Assembly: GCA_045616665.1 (NCBI GenBank)
Contig: JAZLHE010000047.1
Coordinates: forward strand, 1 to 64,000
Reading direction: 5' to 3'
DNA length: 64,000 nt
Source of the DNA: RUG11690 sp045616665
Lineage (GTDB): Bacteria; Bacteroidota; Bacteroidia; Bacteroidales; WCHB1-69
A program made the position numbers and the translations under genes. Shown here piece after piece: positions 17,261 through 24,354 of the stretch (position 1 is its first letter; every line of letters starts with the position of its first letter). The notes beneath the pieces are model-generated. The model was not told where the DNA came from and did no database searches. It was given only the letters and a program-made list of their open reading frames with translations.

Positions 17261-18502
17261 ATGAAAACAGAAATTATGTCACCGGTGGGCTCCTACGAGT
17301 CTCTTATGGCTGCCATCCAGGCCGGCGCCGGCTCGGTATATTTCGGCGTGGGCAATATGAATATGCGTTCGCGCTCCGCCGCCAACTTCACCAACGAAGA
17401 CCTTCAGAAAATCACAGATATTTGCAAAGAACACCAGGTCCGTTCTTACCTGACGGTAAATACCATTATTTACAATAACGAGGTAAATGAAGTCCACCAA
17501 CTGATCGACTTGGCTAAACAATGCGAAGTTTCGGCCATTATTGCCTTCGACTGGGCTGTCATTCAATATTGTCGAAAAGTAGGTATGGAAGTGCATATCT
17601 CCACCCAATGCAATATTACCAATATCGAAGCCGTTCGATTTTACGCCCAATTCGCTGATGTGATGGTGCTGGCTCGGGAAGTTACTCTCGCCCAGGCCGC
17701 CGATATCTGTAAAAGCATTAAAGAAGAACACATCTGCGGTCCCTCCGGACAACTTGTTCAAATCGAAATGTTTGTCCACGGTGCCCTCTGTATGGCAGTT
17801 TCCGGCAAATGCTACCTCAGTTTAGACAATCTGGGCTATTCCGCCAACCGAGGTGCCTGTTTGCAGCCCTGTCGCCGCAAATATCGTGTCAAAGATGATG
17901 AAAGCGATATGGAACTGCTGGTGGATGGCAAATATATTATGTCGCCAAAGGATTTATGTACCATCGGCTTCCTGGACAAGGTGATTAAGGCGGGTGTCTC
18001 CATCCTCAAAATCGAAGGCCGCGGCCGCTCCGCCGAATATGTCAAAATGGTCACCGCCTGCTATCACGAGGCTTTGCAGGCCATTGAAAACGGAACTTTC
18101 TCGCAGGAAAAAGTAACCCAATGGATGGAAAAACTGCGCAGCGTCTATAACCGTGACTTCTGGGACGGCTACTATTTGGGCCGAACGATGGGCGAATGGA
18201 CCGAGCGATATGGCTCACAGGCTACTCGCGTAAAAACGCATATCGGTAAAATTACCAATTATTATGCTAATATTGGCGTTGCTGAAATCTATGTCGAGAC
18301 CGGTTCTTTGAATTTGGGCGACAATATCCTGATTAGTGGTCCGACAACCGGCGTATATGAGGCCGTCCTCAATGAAATTCGCGTGGATTTGAACCCCGCC
18401 GATCACGCCGAAAAAGGTGTCTATTGCTCTATTCCAACTACCGAATTGGTGCGTCGCGGCGACAAAGTCTATAAGTGGACCGAGGTTATAGAGGAATTTT
18501 AA
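17261..18502 (+). CDS. Peptidase U32 family protein
   Basis: 414 residues from ATG 17261; a longer in-frame start overlaps lspA and is unlikely. The U32 signature EMFVHGALCMAVSGKC is present near residues 167-182, with further conserved cysteines (RGACLQPCRRKY) that in related proteins bind an iron-sulfur cluster. Members include RlhA and TrhP, which hydroxylate RNA bases using prephenate, so an RNA-modification role is more likely than proteolysis, though the subgroup cannot be fixed by eye. It lies 31 nt after lspA and ends in a hairpin terminator. Confidence 0.88.
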   Translation: MKTEIMSPVGSYESLMAAIQAGAGSVYFGVGNMNMRSRSAANFTNEDLQKITDICKEHQVRSYLTVNTIIYNNEVNEVHQLIDLAKQCEVSAIIAFDWAVIQYCRKVGMEVHISTQCNITNIEAVRFYAQFADVMVLAREVTLAQAADICKSIKEEHICGPSGQLVQIEMFVHGALCMAVSGKCYLSLDNLGYSANRGACLQPCRRKYRVKDDESDMELLVDGKYIMSPKDLCTIGFLDKVIKAGVSILKIEGRGRSAEYVKMVTACYHEALQAIENGTFSQEKVTQWMEKLRSVYNRDFWDGYYLGRTMGEWTERYGSQATRVKTHIGKITNYYANIGVAEIYVETGSLNLGDNILISGPTTGVYEAVLNEIRVDLNPADHAEKGVYCSIPTTELVRRGDKVYKWTEVIEEF

Positions 18503-18505
18503 ACT

Positions 18506-18532
18506 ATAAAATTTTTCTAAATTTTATTTTTC
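18506..18532 (+). terminator. Terminator after U32 gene
   Basis: A perfect 9-bp AT-only stem (18506-18514 with 18519-18527) with loop TTCT is followed by T-rich sequence. It is weak in G/C but well placed. Confidence 0.5.
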
Positions 18533-18547
18533 TATAAATAAAATATG

Positions 18548-18555
18548 TATATTTG
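18548..18555 (+). promoter_or_regulatory. -7 box of DUF5618 pair
   Basis: TATATTTG lies 65 nt ahead of the first DUF5618 gene and is the only promoter candidate for the duplicated pair. Confidence 0.5.
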
Positions 18556-18620
18556 TACCCATATACTTGGCACAAAACTATACAAATTTTATTTATTATT
18601 ATACTTATAATCAAACTATT

Positions 18621-19010
18621 ATGGAAAAGAAAGATCCTATTGAGGAAGCAAAAAGGTACGTGGAAAATGCGAAAAGCATTCTACAGGAACATGGGGAACT
18701 GGATGTTGACACCCGATCGTATGCTGACAGAAAGTACGTGAAAATGGCGGGCAACACCCTGTGGAACGGCTGCCTGTTGGCGTTGGAGGCGGTATTTCAT
18801 CTAAAACAAGGCAAAGGACGCCCTTCCATTGAAAAATACAAGGAAGCCATTGCGGGAAGAGACAAAAAATTGTTGTCTTTTGTCAATTATGGTTACGATA
18901 TTATGCATCTTTATATGGGTTACGACGGCAATCAGGCAAAGGAAGTCAGTGATGTGGGTTTTCAAACCGCCAATTCCATCATTTCCCGCTGCGAGTTGAT
19001 GTTGAAATAA
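18621..19010 (+). CDS. DUF5618 family protein, copy 1
   Basis: 129 residues from ATG 18621, with no signal peptide or membrane helix. The sequence PIEEAKRYVENAKSIL...DRKYVKMAGNTLWNGCLLALEAV fits the DUF5618 family, a helical cytoplasmic protein common in Bacteroidota, often beside other accessory genes and with no assigned function. The overall HEPN/MNT-like helix arrangement (long helices, conserved Arg/Tyr) is suggestive only. It is followed 26 nt later by a near-identical copy. A longer in-frame start at 18567 overlaps the AT-rich leader and is unlikely. Confidence 0.85.
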   Translation: MEKKDPIEEAKRYVENAKSILQEHGELDVDTRSYADRKYVKMAGNTLWNGCLLALEAVFHLKQGKGRPSIEKYKEAIAGRDKKLLSFVNYGYDIMHLYMGYDGNQAKEVSDVGFQTANSIISRCELMLK

Positions 19011-19036
19011 ATGATGAATTTTATAATCAACCTATT

Positions 19037-19426
19037 ATGGAAAAGAAAGATCCTATTGAAGAAGCAAAAAGGTACGTGGAAAACGCGAAAAGCCTTTTAC
19101 AAGAGCATGGGGAACTGGATGTTGACACCCGATCGTATGCTGACAGAAAGTACGTGAAAATGGCTGGCAACACCCTGTGGAACGGCTGCCTGCTGGCGTT
19201 GGAGGCGGTATTTCATCTAAAACAAGGCAAAGGACGCCCTTCCATTGAAAAATACACGGAAGCCATTGCCAAACAAGACAAAAAGTTACTGTCTTTTGTG
19301 AATTTGGGCTACGACACGATGCATTTGGCTATGGGCTACGACGGCAATCAGGCAAAAGCGGTTAGCGACGTGGGTTTTCAAACCGCCAATTCCATTATTT
19401 CCCGCTGCGAGTTGATGTTGAAATAA
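19037..19426 (+). CDS. DUF5618 family protein, copy 2
   Basis: The second copy has 129 residues like the first. Changes relative to copy 1 are I20L, K74T, G79K, R80Q, Y90L, I94T, Y98A and E108A. The first 73 residues are identical except I20L, and the last 21 are identical. The cluster of changes in the middle suggests either relaxed constraint on one helix or gene conversion that homogenised the ends. No promoter of its own is visible, so it is probably read from the promoter at 18548. Function is unknown. Confidence 0.85.
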   Translation: MEKKDPIEEAKRYVENAKSLLQEHGELDVDTRSYADRKYVKMAGNTLWNGCLLALEAVFHLKQGKGRPSIEKYTEAIAKQDKKLLSFVNLGYDTMHLAMGYDGNQAKAVSDVGFQTANSIISRCELMLK

Positions 19427-19498
19427 CACAATGCGTTTCAATGATTAAACCTAAAGAATGGTGAATCTCCAAAGACAGCTTTAACAAAAAAATCTTAT

Positions 19499-19581
19499 AA
19501 AAGAATAATATATTATCTGTTTTCGTAATAATTATTGCAAAATTTTGTATTCTTGCATAGAAAAAGAATAATATATTATCT
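19499..19581 (+). promoter_or_regulatory. Two repeated palindromic operator candidates at hipB
   Basis: The 20-mer AAAAGAATAATATATTATCT occurs twice (19499-19518 and 19562-19581) and contains the palindrome TAATATATTA. The copies flank a weak -7 box (TATTCTTG, 19548-19555), and the second ends 3 nt before the hipB start. This is the layout expected for autorepression by a HipB-type antitoxin. No other copy was noticed in the window. Confidence 0.7.
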
Positions 19582-19584
19582 ATT

Positions 19585-19797
19585 ATGGATTATCATTCCA
19601 TCATCGTCAACCGAAGAAAAAAAATAGGCGTCTCTCAAGATGAGTTGTCCGATGTGTGCGACATCAGCTGCAGCTACCTTAAACTCATCGAACAAGGAAA
19701 GGCAAACCCAACCATTGAAGTGCTGTGGAAAATATTGGACGCGTTGGGTTTTGAATTAAAAGTCTATGACAAATTCACACAAAAGGAGGTATTATGA
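19585..19797 (+). CDS. HipB-like XRE antitoxin
   Basis: 70 residues, almost wholly one helix-turn-helix domain: RKKIGVSQDELSDVCDISCSYLKLIEQGKANPTIEVLWKI is classic XRE/HipB. In HipBA and HipBST loci this protein represses the operon and neutralises the kinase. It overlaps the next gene by 4 nt (ATGA), so translation is coupled. The two repeated palindromes just upstream are its likely operators. Confidence in the family is high; the antitoxin role is inferred from the neighbours. Confidence 0.85.
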   Translation: MDYHSIIVNRRKKIGVSQDELSDVCDISCSYLKLIEQGKANPTIEVLWKILDALGFELKVYDKFTQKEVL

Positions 19798-20123
19798 AAC
19801 AAGCCACAGTCTTTATGAATAATTTTCCTGTTGGACGACTTAGCAAAACCGAAAGCGGAACCTACCTGTTCGCATATAACCAAGCCTACCTCAATGACAA
19901 CAATTTACTGCCCCTTTCTCTAACATTACCGAAACAAAAAGAGGTATTTGAATCAAAGGAACTTTTCCCTTTCTTTTATTCGCTATTGAGTGAAGGAGCA
20001 AACAAAAAAGCCCAGTGCTTCAGCCAAAAAATTGATGAACACGATGACTTTGCCTTGCTTTTGGCCACGGCAAGTTATGATACCATAGGAAATGTAACCA
20101 TTATCTGTGATGAAAAAGAGTGA
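19794..20123 (+). CDS. HipA N-terminal domain protein (HipS-like)
   Basis: 109 residues matching the free N-terminal subdomain of HipA (Couple_hipA): ATVFMNNFPVGRLSKTESGTY early, then LPLSLTLPKQ..FES..LFPFFYSLL.EGANK. In three-gene HipBST systems this piece is a separate protein that can act as the antitoxin for HipT. It overlaps hipB by 4 nt and the kinase fragment by 14 nt. It looks intact. Confidence 0.85.
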   Translation: MKQATVFMNNFPVGRLSKTESGTYLFAYNQAYLNDNNLLPLSLTLPKQKEVFESKELFPFFYSLLSEGANKKAQCFSQKIDEHDDFALLLATASYDTIGNVTIICDEKE

Positions 20124-20607
20124 ACTTTTTGGAAGTCAAAACATTGATGTTCAAACTAATATTGTTTATTCACCCTCTTCCTACATTAACAATATTCGAA
20201 GCGTATCTATTTCCGGCGTGCAGGAAAAAATGTTTGCCGTGCTGGATCATCATACCATAAGATTGGCAAAACCTGGCGAACAAAGTCAATATATTATCAA
20301 ACCGGCACCTATGAGTAAGTTGTTGGCACGTCGTAACGATATGCCCATCAACGAATACGTCACTATGCGAATAGCGTCAAAGGTATATGGTATCAAGACT
20401 GCGGCCAATGGACTAATCTTTTTGGCAGACGGACATATTGCCTATATAGTAAAACGCTTTGACATTAAAGCAGATAAAAGCAAACGTTATCAGGAAGATT
20501 TCTGCTCAATAAATCTAAAAGAATATACCTACGCGGCTACGAGCGGCGATTGGCATTTTTGCAAAAGGATTGTTCAGCATTACACAGAGAATAGAAAACA
20601 CTGCTAA
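20110..20607 (+). pseudogene. Truncated HipA/HipT kinase
   Basis: 165 residues from ATG 20110. The N-terminal part of a HipA-type Ser/Thr kinase is present: the SISGVQEKM loop, YIIKP, PINEYVTMRIA, YIVKRFD, and QEDFCS. It breaks off after QHYTENR, roughly midway. The missing half should carry the catalytic and metal-binding aspartates (the N-x-DDH-KN and DFD-type motifs), so the product cannot be an active kinase. Its stop (20605-20607) overlaps the folD stop on the other strand, which suggests a deletion joined the two genes here. No continuation is seen in other frames. The antitoxin pair upstream appears intact. Confidence 0.8.
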
Positions 20608-21473
20608 CACTTCGTACTGTGGACTCTCCTTTTGTATATCTCAAAGGTGTTTTCCAATAACGACGCTATCGTCATCGGTCCTACGCCGCCTGGAACCGGC
20701 GTGATGGCCGCGGCCTTTTTCTCAATACTGGACACATCGATACTGTTGTAAACGTCGCCTACCATCTTTCCATCCACACTGTTGATGCCCACATCTACAA
20801 CGACAGCTCCCGGCTTAATCATATCGGCATTAATCAGATTGGGACAACCGATGGCGACAATCAAGATTTCGCCCTGACGCGTCAAATAAGGCAAATCGCG
20901 AGTTTTGCTGTGGCAGACGGTAACTGAAGCGTTCTCCCGCAACATCAACTGCGCCATAGGTTTGCCCACCAGGTTGCTTCGTCCAATGACAACCGTGTGC
21001 TTGCCCGCAATTTCCACGTTTTCAGACTTCAACAGCGACAAAATGCCTTTGGGCGTACACGGAATGATGCATTCTTCGGAAGTGTTGAGCAGCCCCACGT
21101 TCATCGGATGTAATCCGTCCACATCTTTATGGTAATCAATAGCATTGAGAATCACGTTTTTATCGATATGCTTGGGTAAGGGAAGCTGTACCAAGATGCC
21201 GTCAACGCTTTCGTCCTCATTCAAGTTTTTAATCAAAGATAACAGGTCTTCCTGCGAAGTGGAAAACGGCAAATAGTGCATATCGCTTTCAATGCCGACT
21301 TCATTGCAGGACTTTCCCTTGTTTTTCACGTAGGTCATACTGGCGGGGTCGTTGCCGACCAAAATAACCGACAACTTCGGCGCACGACCGTATTTGTTTT
21401 TACAAAAGTCAATTTCAATCGCTAAAACAGACCTTATTTTTTTGGCTAAGGCAGCCCCATTCATAATTCTCAT
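20604..21473 (-). CDS. folD: Methylenetetrahydrofolate dehydrogenase/cyclohydrolase
   Basis: FolD interconverts 5,10-methylene- and 10-formyl-tetrahydrofolate using NADP, supplying one-carbon units to purines and formyl-Met-tRNA in the cytoplasm. The 289-residue length is normal. The catalytic Lys lies in TYVKNKGKSC; the family motifs VDGILVQLPLP, GRSNLVGKP and PVPGGVGPMT follow in order. An alternative start three codons later (MNGA) is possible. The last four bases overlap the truncated hip kinase gene on the other strand. Its -7 box is probably at 21494-21501. Confidence 0.97.
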   Translation of the reverse strand: MRIMNGAALAKKIRSVLAIEIDFCKNKYGRAPKLSVILVGNDPASMTYVKNKGKSCNEVGIESDMHYLPFSTSQEDLLSLIKNLNEDESVDGILVQLPLPKHIDKNVILNAIDYHKDVDGLHPMNVGLLNTSEECIIPCTPKGILSLLKSENVEIAGKHTVVIGRSNLVGKPMAQLMLRENASVTVCHSKTRDLPYLTRQGEILIVAIGCPNLINADMIKPGAVVVDVGINSVDGKMVGDVYNSIDVSSIEKKAAAITPVPGGVGPMTIASLLENTFEIYKRRVHSTKC

Positions 21474-21493
21474 AGCTATTTTCTTTTGAGTTG

Positions 21494-21501
21494 CAAACTT
21501 A
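21494..21501 (-). promoter_or_regulatory. folD -7 box
   Basis: The minus strand reads TAAGTTTG, 20 nt ahead of the folD start. It lies back to back with the plus-strand box at 21515. Confidence 0.5.
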
Positions 21502-21514
21502 CGCTTTTTTTCTT

Positions 21515-21522
21515 TATCTTTG
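21515..21522 (+). promoter_or_regulatory. -7 box of YtxH operon
   Basis: TATCTTTG, with TTG at 21491-21493 spaced 21 bp upstream, matches the full Bacteroidota promoter consensus. Confidence 0.65.
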
Positions 21523-21547
21523 CACTGAATATTAAAAACTATTAATT

Positions 21548-21796
21548 ATGAAAACATCACATTTGTTTACTTTCTTAAGCGGTGCCTTGATTGGCGTTAT
21601 CATCGCTTTGTTGTTGGCCCCTGAAAGCGGAGACGAAACTCGTAAAAAAATCAATGAAAAATTGAAAGAACGCGGAATTAATCTCAGTAAAGAGCAGTTG
21701 GACGAATTTATCAGGTCCTTCAAGGAAAAATTCAATATACCATCAGATAAAGAGGTGATTATTGATGATGCAACAGCCTCTGAATCAGAAGAATAA
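21548..21796 (+). CDS. YtxH domain protein
   Basis: 82 residues. One N-terminal membrane helix (LSGALIGVIIALLLAPESG) with the AP-SG-E-R-K motif is typical of the YtxH family of small membrane proteins linked to stress responses. The rest is a charged helix. It heads a four-gene operon with a holin-like protein, a small protein and a YbaK-type deacylase, with gaps of 5 nt or overlaps between all. Specific function is unknown. Confidence 0.85.
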   Translation: MKTSHLFTFLSGALIGVIIALLLAPESGDETRKKINEKLKERGINLSKEQLDEFIRSFKEKFNIPSDKEVIIDDATASESEE

Positions 21797-21801
21797 GACT
21801 T

Positions 21802-22260
21802 ATGTTTGATTTTTTTAAAAATACAGACGGCGAAGACCGCGATGCCTATAAAAGTATCGTCAAAAATGCCAAGGAATATGGTGAATTGCATCTGCAATTG
21901 CTGAAACTAAATGCCGTAGGCAGTTTTTCACAAATCATCTCCTACTTGATTATCATCATGGTGGGAGCTCTGTTGTTGATGGGCGCATTCCTTTATTTTT
22001 CAATGATTTTGGTAGTTTGGATGAAGCAGTTGACAGGAAGCTGGATATATGGTTTTCTCATAATGGGCGGCATTTTCATCCTCTTGTTTATCATTTTATT
22101 GCTTTTGCGAAAAAAGATGATGGTGAATCCCATTATTAAGAAACTCAGTTCTATTCTGTTCAAGAACGAAGTGGAATTGCCAGACGAAGAAGAACTACCC
22201 GTGGTAGAAACTGCCGACCTTTCAAAAATCGATATGGGAAAGGAGGTGAACAATGATTAA
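21802..22260 (+). CDS. Holin-superfamily membrane protein (DUF1469-like)
   Basis: 152 residues with two long membrane helices (about 50-72 and 82-106) and charged ends, in the pattern of the phage-holin-III/DUF1469 family. This family pairs with YtxH proteins in many bacteria and is not a sign of prophage. No lysis genes are nearby. It overlaps the following gene by 8 nt. Confidence 0.75.
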   Translation: MFDFFKNTDGEDRDAYKSIVKNAKEYGELHLQLLKLNAVGSFSQIISYLIIIMVGALLLMGAFLYFSMILVVWMKQLTGSWIYGFLIMGGIFILLFIILLLLRKKMMVNPIIKKLSSILFKNEVELPDEEELPVVETADLSKIDMGKEVNND

Positions 22261-22507
22261 CAAACGCGTTTCCCAATATTCTCAATTGTCGAATTTGCAA
22301 GATATTGAAAGAGAGAAAAAGTATATCAAGCAACTGATTAAAATACAGGGAACTAAAATTGAAAAAGACTGGGATGAAATTTATGACTTTTGGAGTTTTA
22401 TTCCCAAAATCACCCGTTCGATAAATCGTTTGGTTAAAAAATTGCCCTTGGATTTGGGTATTTTGACTTTTGTTTTAGATTTGTTATTCATAAAGAAGAA
22501 AAAATGA
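22253..22507 (+). CDS. Small conserved-context protein, unknown
   Basis: 84 residues, basic, mostly helical, with a hydrophobic C-terminal stretch (LDLGILTFVLDLLF) ending in KKKK. The overlap with genes on both sides (8 nt upstream, 4 nt downstream) supports it as a real gene. Small proteins of this kind often accompany YtxH/holin-like pairs. No domain was recognised. Confidence 0.7.
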   Translation: MINKRVSQYSQLSNLQDIEREKKYIKQLIKIQGTKIEKDWDEIYDFWSFIPKITRSINRLVKKLPLDLGILTFVLDLLFIKKKK

Positions 22508-22995
22508 ATGGAGATCCTAAACTTTACGCACTTTTAGAACAATTAGGCATCGATTTTGAATATCTGGAGCATCCCGAAGCCCCCACGATTGAGATTGCCA
22601 AACAGTATTGGGCCGGACACCAAGCTCAACATTGTAAGAATCTGTTTTTCCGCAACCACAAAGGAAATCAGCATTATTTGGTTTTACTGAATTGTGACCA
22701 AAATATGGCTATTCACGATATTGAAAAGCAGTTGCACCAAGGAAAATTGAGCTTTGCCTCGGAACAGCGGCTGATGAAATATTTGGGCGTGAAACCGGGT
22801 TCAGTTACTCCTTTTGGCTTAATCAATGATGAAGAACATCACGTCATCGTCTTTATCGACAAAACATTGCGGCAAGCCGAAAAAGTCAGTTTTCACCCCT
22901 GTATCAATACGGCATCTCTGATTATTAAACGGGAAGATTTGGTGAAGTTTTTGGATTATTGCGGCAATCGGTATGAATGGCTGGAAGTATATTAG
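22504..22995 (+). CDS. YbaK/ProX-type aminoacyl-tRNA deacylase
   Basis: 163 residues of the YbaK/EbsC fold, which hydrolyses mis-charged aminoacyl-tRNA, most often Ala-tRNA(Pro). Supporting motifs are EHPEAPTIEIAKQYWAGHQAQHCKNLF at the N-terminus (quoted parts: EHPEAPTIE, CKNLFFR), KLSFASEQRLMKYLGVKPGS and the HHVIVFIDKTL strand. Without a synthetase attached it is the stand-alone trans-editing form. It overlaps the preceding gene by 4 nt and ends at a good terminator. Confidence 0.9.
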   Translation: MNGDPKLYALLEQLGIDFEYLEHPEAPTIEIAKQYWAGHQAQHCKNLFFRNHKGNQHYLVLLNCDQNMAIHDIEKQLHQGKLSFASEQRLMKYLGVKPGSVTPFGLINDEEHHVIVFIDKTLRQAEKVSFHPCINTASLIIKREDLVKFLDYCGNRYEWLEVY

Positions 22996-23022
22996 ATTTC
23001 AATATCAGTGCTTCTCATAACG

Positions 23023-23050
23023 AAAAAGGAGACCAAACGGCCTCCTTTTT
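23023..23050. terminator. Bidirectional terminator
   Basis: AAAAAGGAG and CTCCTTTTT form a 9-bp stem that works on both strands. It sits between the converging YbaK-like gene and the lipoprotein gene at 23070. Confidence 0.85.
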
Positions 23051-23069
23051 CATATATAGATGCGTCTCA

Positions 23070-23801
23070 TTAGAATTTCTTCAAAGGACTGTTTTTGGCA
23101 GTAACATCAGCAGGAGTCCATTTTGCGTTATTGAAGACAATATGTAAATTTCTCACCTCCTCTGTAGCCAAGTGCTTTAATGTTCCGGTCATTTCTGCCG
23201 TAATGGTTTGGGTATTAAAATCAATAGCCGTAACCGTAGTAGTAGTGGCATCGGGTTGCCAATTGGGATTGCCATAAGTACAATCATCCTCATTGTCCAT
23301 ATACATTAACGCACTTAAATCATAGTTGGAGAAGGTTCCCACGTGGTCGCTTATGTATCCCATAAATCGTGGATAATCCTCTGAAGTCTTTTGTATATAT
23401 ACCGTTAACAAAAACATTTGGGCGTTATAATTTTCATCCACTAAAAACTGAGCGGGTGTCCAGGTTTCATCGCCGAAAGTAACAGTAATTCCTTCGGGTG
23501 TAGGAGGTGTAGGAGGAGTTGCAACTTCAAATACGGCCGTATAAGTTTCGTTTTTAGTAACGGTAACGGTACGAGGATTATCGGTATTGCCATCCTCCCA
23601 TTTTACAAATTTGCAACCTTCTTTTGCCGTTGCGGTCAAAGTGGCCGTAGCGTTTTCAGCGTAAGTACCACCACCGGTAACAGTACCCCATTCGGCATTG
23701 TTGGAATTAACTGAAATAGTAAATTGCTTGTCCTTTTTGCAGGAAACAAAAATCATGCTGCAAGCCAACAGAACGATGCTTAAATATTTGATGTTTTTCA
23801 T
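23070..23801 (-). CDS. Lipoprotein with divergent InlB B-repeat
   Basis: 243 residues. The lipobox is at FVSC (Cys20), followed by KKDKQFTISVNSNNAEWGTV, the start of a divergent InlB B-repeat (Flg_new_2-like; core ...FVKWEDGNTDNPRTVTV... and ending YTAVFE). A Pro-rich linker then leads to a C-terminal domain of about 130 residues that I do not recognise. The whole plan matches the lipoprotein at 24355, with which it shares the signal, repeat and tail layout; the two are paralogues. A surface-exposed binding role is likely. Its -7 box is at 23846-23853. Confidence 0.85.
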   Translation of the reverse strand: MKNIKYLSIVLLACSMIFVSCKKDKQFTISVNSNNAEWGTVTGGGTYAENATATLTATAKEGCKFVKWEDGNTDNPRTVTVTKNETYTAVFEVATPPTPPTPEGITVTFGDETWTPAQFLVDENYNAQMFLLTVYIQKTSEDYPRFMGYISDHVGTFSNYDLSALMYMDNEDDCTYGNPNWQPDATTTTVTAIDFNTQTITAEMTGTLKHLATEEVRNLHIVFNNAKWTPADVTAKNSPLKKF

Positions 23802-23845
23802 ATAAGTTATGTTTGATAATTATGTGCTTTTTTAAGAAGTGAAGG

Positions 23846-23853
23846 CAAAAATA
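23846..23853 (-). promoter_or_regulatory. -7 box of lipoprotein at 23070
   Basis: The minus strand reads TATTTTTG, 44 nt ahead of the start codon. Confidence 0.55.
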
Positions 23854-23905
23854 CAAAAATGTATGGAAAAACACGATATCACTATTGATATTTTTAAAAT
23901 TCAGG

Positions 23906-24292
23906 TCATTTTTTATTTAAAGTAACATGGGCAAGCCATTTGTTATCACATTTTACCATTTGTAACACGCCAGTTATGTTTTTTTTAATGGGCGTATTTT
24001 TGGTGTATTTTACTTCTGCCGTTGAATCTGATGTAAATATGATTTCATTAATATCAATGGTGGCTGGAGTGTCTGATGCAATATAAGAAGAGTCGACAAG
24101 TGTAAGCAGCTTTTCGGCCACTTTCAGTGTTGTTTCGCGGGTATTATCAGTGGCGTAATGCGCTGCTTCAGATACTTGATAGTTTGCCATTGCATTCAAG
24201 TAGGCATACGCGTTTTCGTGAACTTCTTTTTCTTTGGAAGTGCACGACCAAAATATAAAAGCCAATAAACAGAAAACTAATATTTTTTTCAT
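23906..24292 (-). CDS. Lipoprotein, DUF4878-like
   Basis: 128 residues with a lipobox at FWSC. The mature part (AYAYLNAMANYQVSEAAHYA near the N-terminus, then charged strands and a W-x-AHV end) resembles the NTF2-like fold of DUF4878 lipoproteins, in which a cone-shaped sheet carries a small ligand pocket. It lies between the two InlB-repeat paralogues. The family call is tentative. Confidence 0.6.
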   Translation of the reverse strand: MKKILVFCLLAFIFWSCTSKEKEVHENAYAYLNAMANYQVSEAAHYATDNTRETTLKVAEKLLTLVDSSYIASDTPATIDINEIIFTSDSTAEVKYTKNTPIKKNITGVLQMVKCDNKWLAHVTLNKK

Positions 24293-24303
24293 TTTGATGT
24301 AAA

Positions 24304-24340
24304 TACTAAAAGAGGCCGATGTAATCGACCTCTTTTAGTA
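24304..24340 (-). terminator. Strong hairpin terminator
   Basis: A perfect 12-bp stem (TACTAAAAGAGG with its complement) has an inner CGAT/ATCG extension. It lies just past the end of the lipoprotein gene at 24355, and the following T run on the minus strand fits termination. Confidence 0.85.
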
Positions 24341-24354
24341 TGGAAAAATTTAAA

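Larger units (their letters stand above)
18605..19426 (+). repeat. Tandem duplication of DUF5618 gene, 416-bp unit
   Basis: The two coding copies start 416 bp apart (18621 and 19037), and the approximately 16 bases before each start (TTATAATCAA-CTATT) also match. The proteins differ at 8 of 129 positions, seven of them clustered between residues 74 and 108. Most nucleotides between are identical, which marks a recent duplication. Confidence 0.9.

Noticed and set aside
20540..20607. Frameshift hiding the rest of the hip kinase in another frame
   Set aside because: The other forward frames after residue 150 show no kinase motifs, and folD begins at once on the other strand, so truncation fits better.
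21802..22260. Prophage remnant because of the holin-like protein
   Set aside because: DUF1469-type holin-fold proteins are common chromosomal partners of YtxH; no lysin, portal, terminase or integrase is present.
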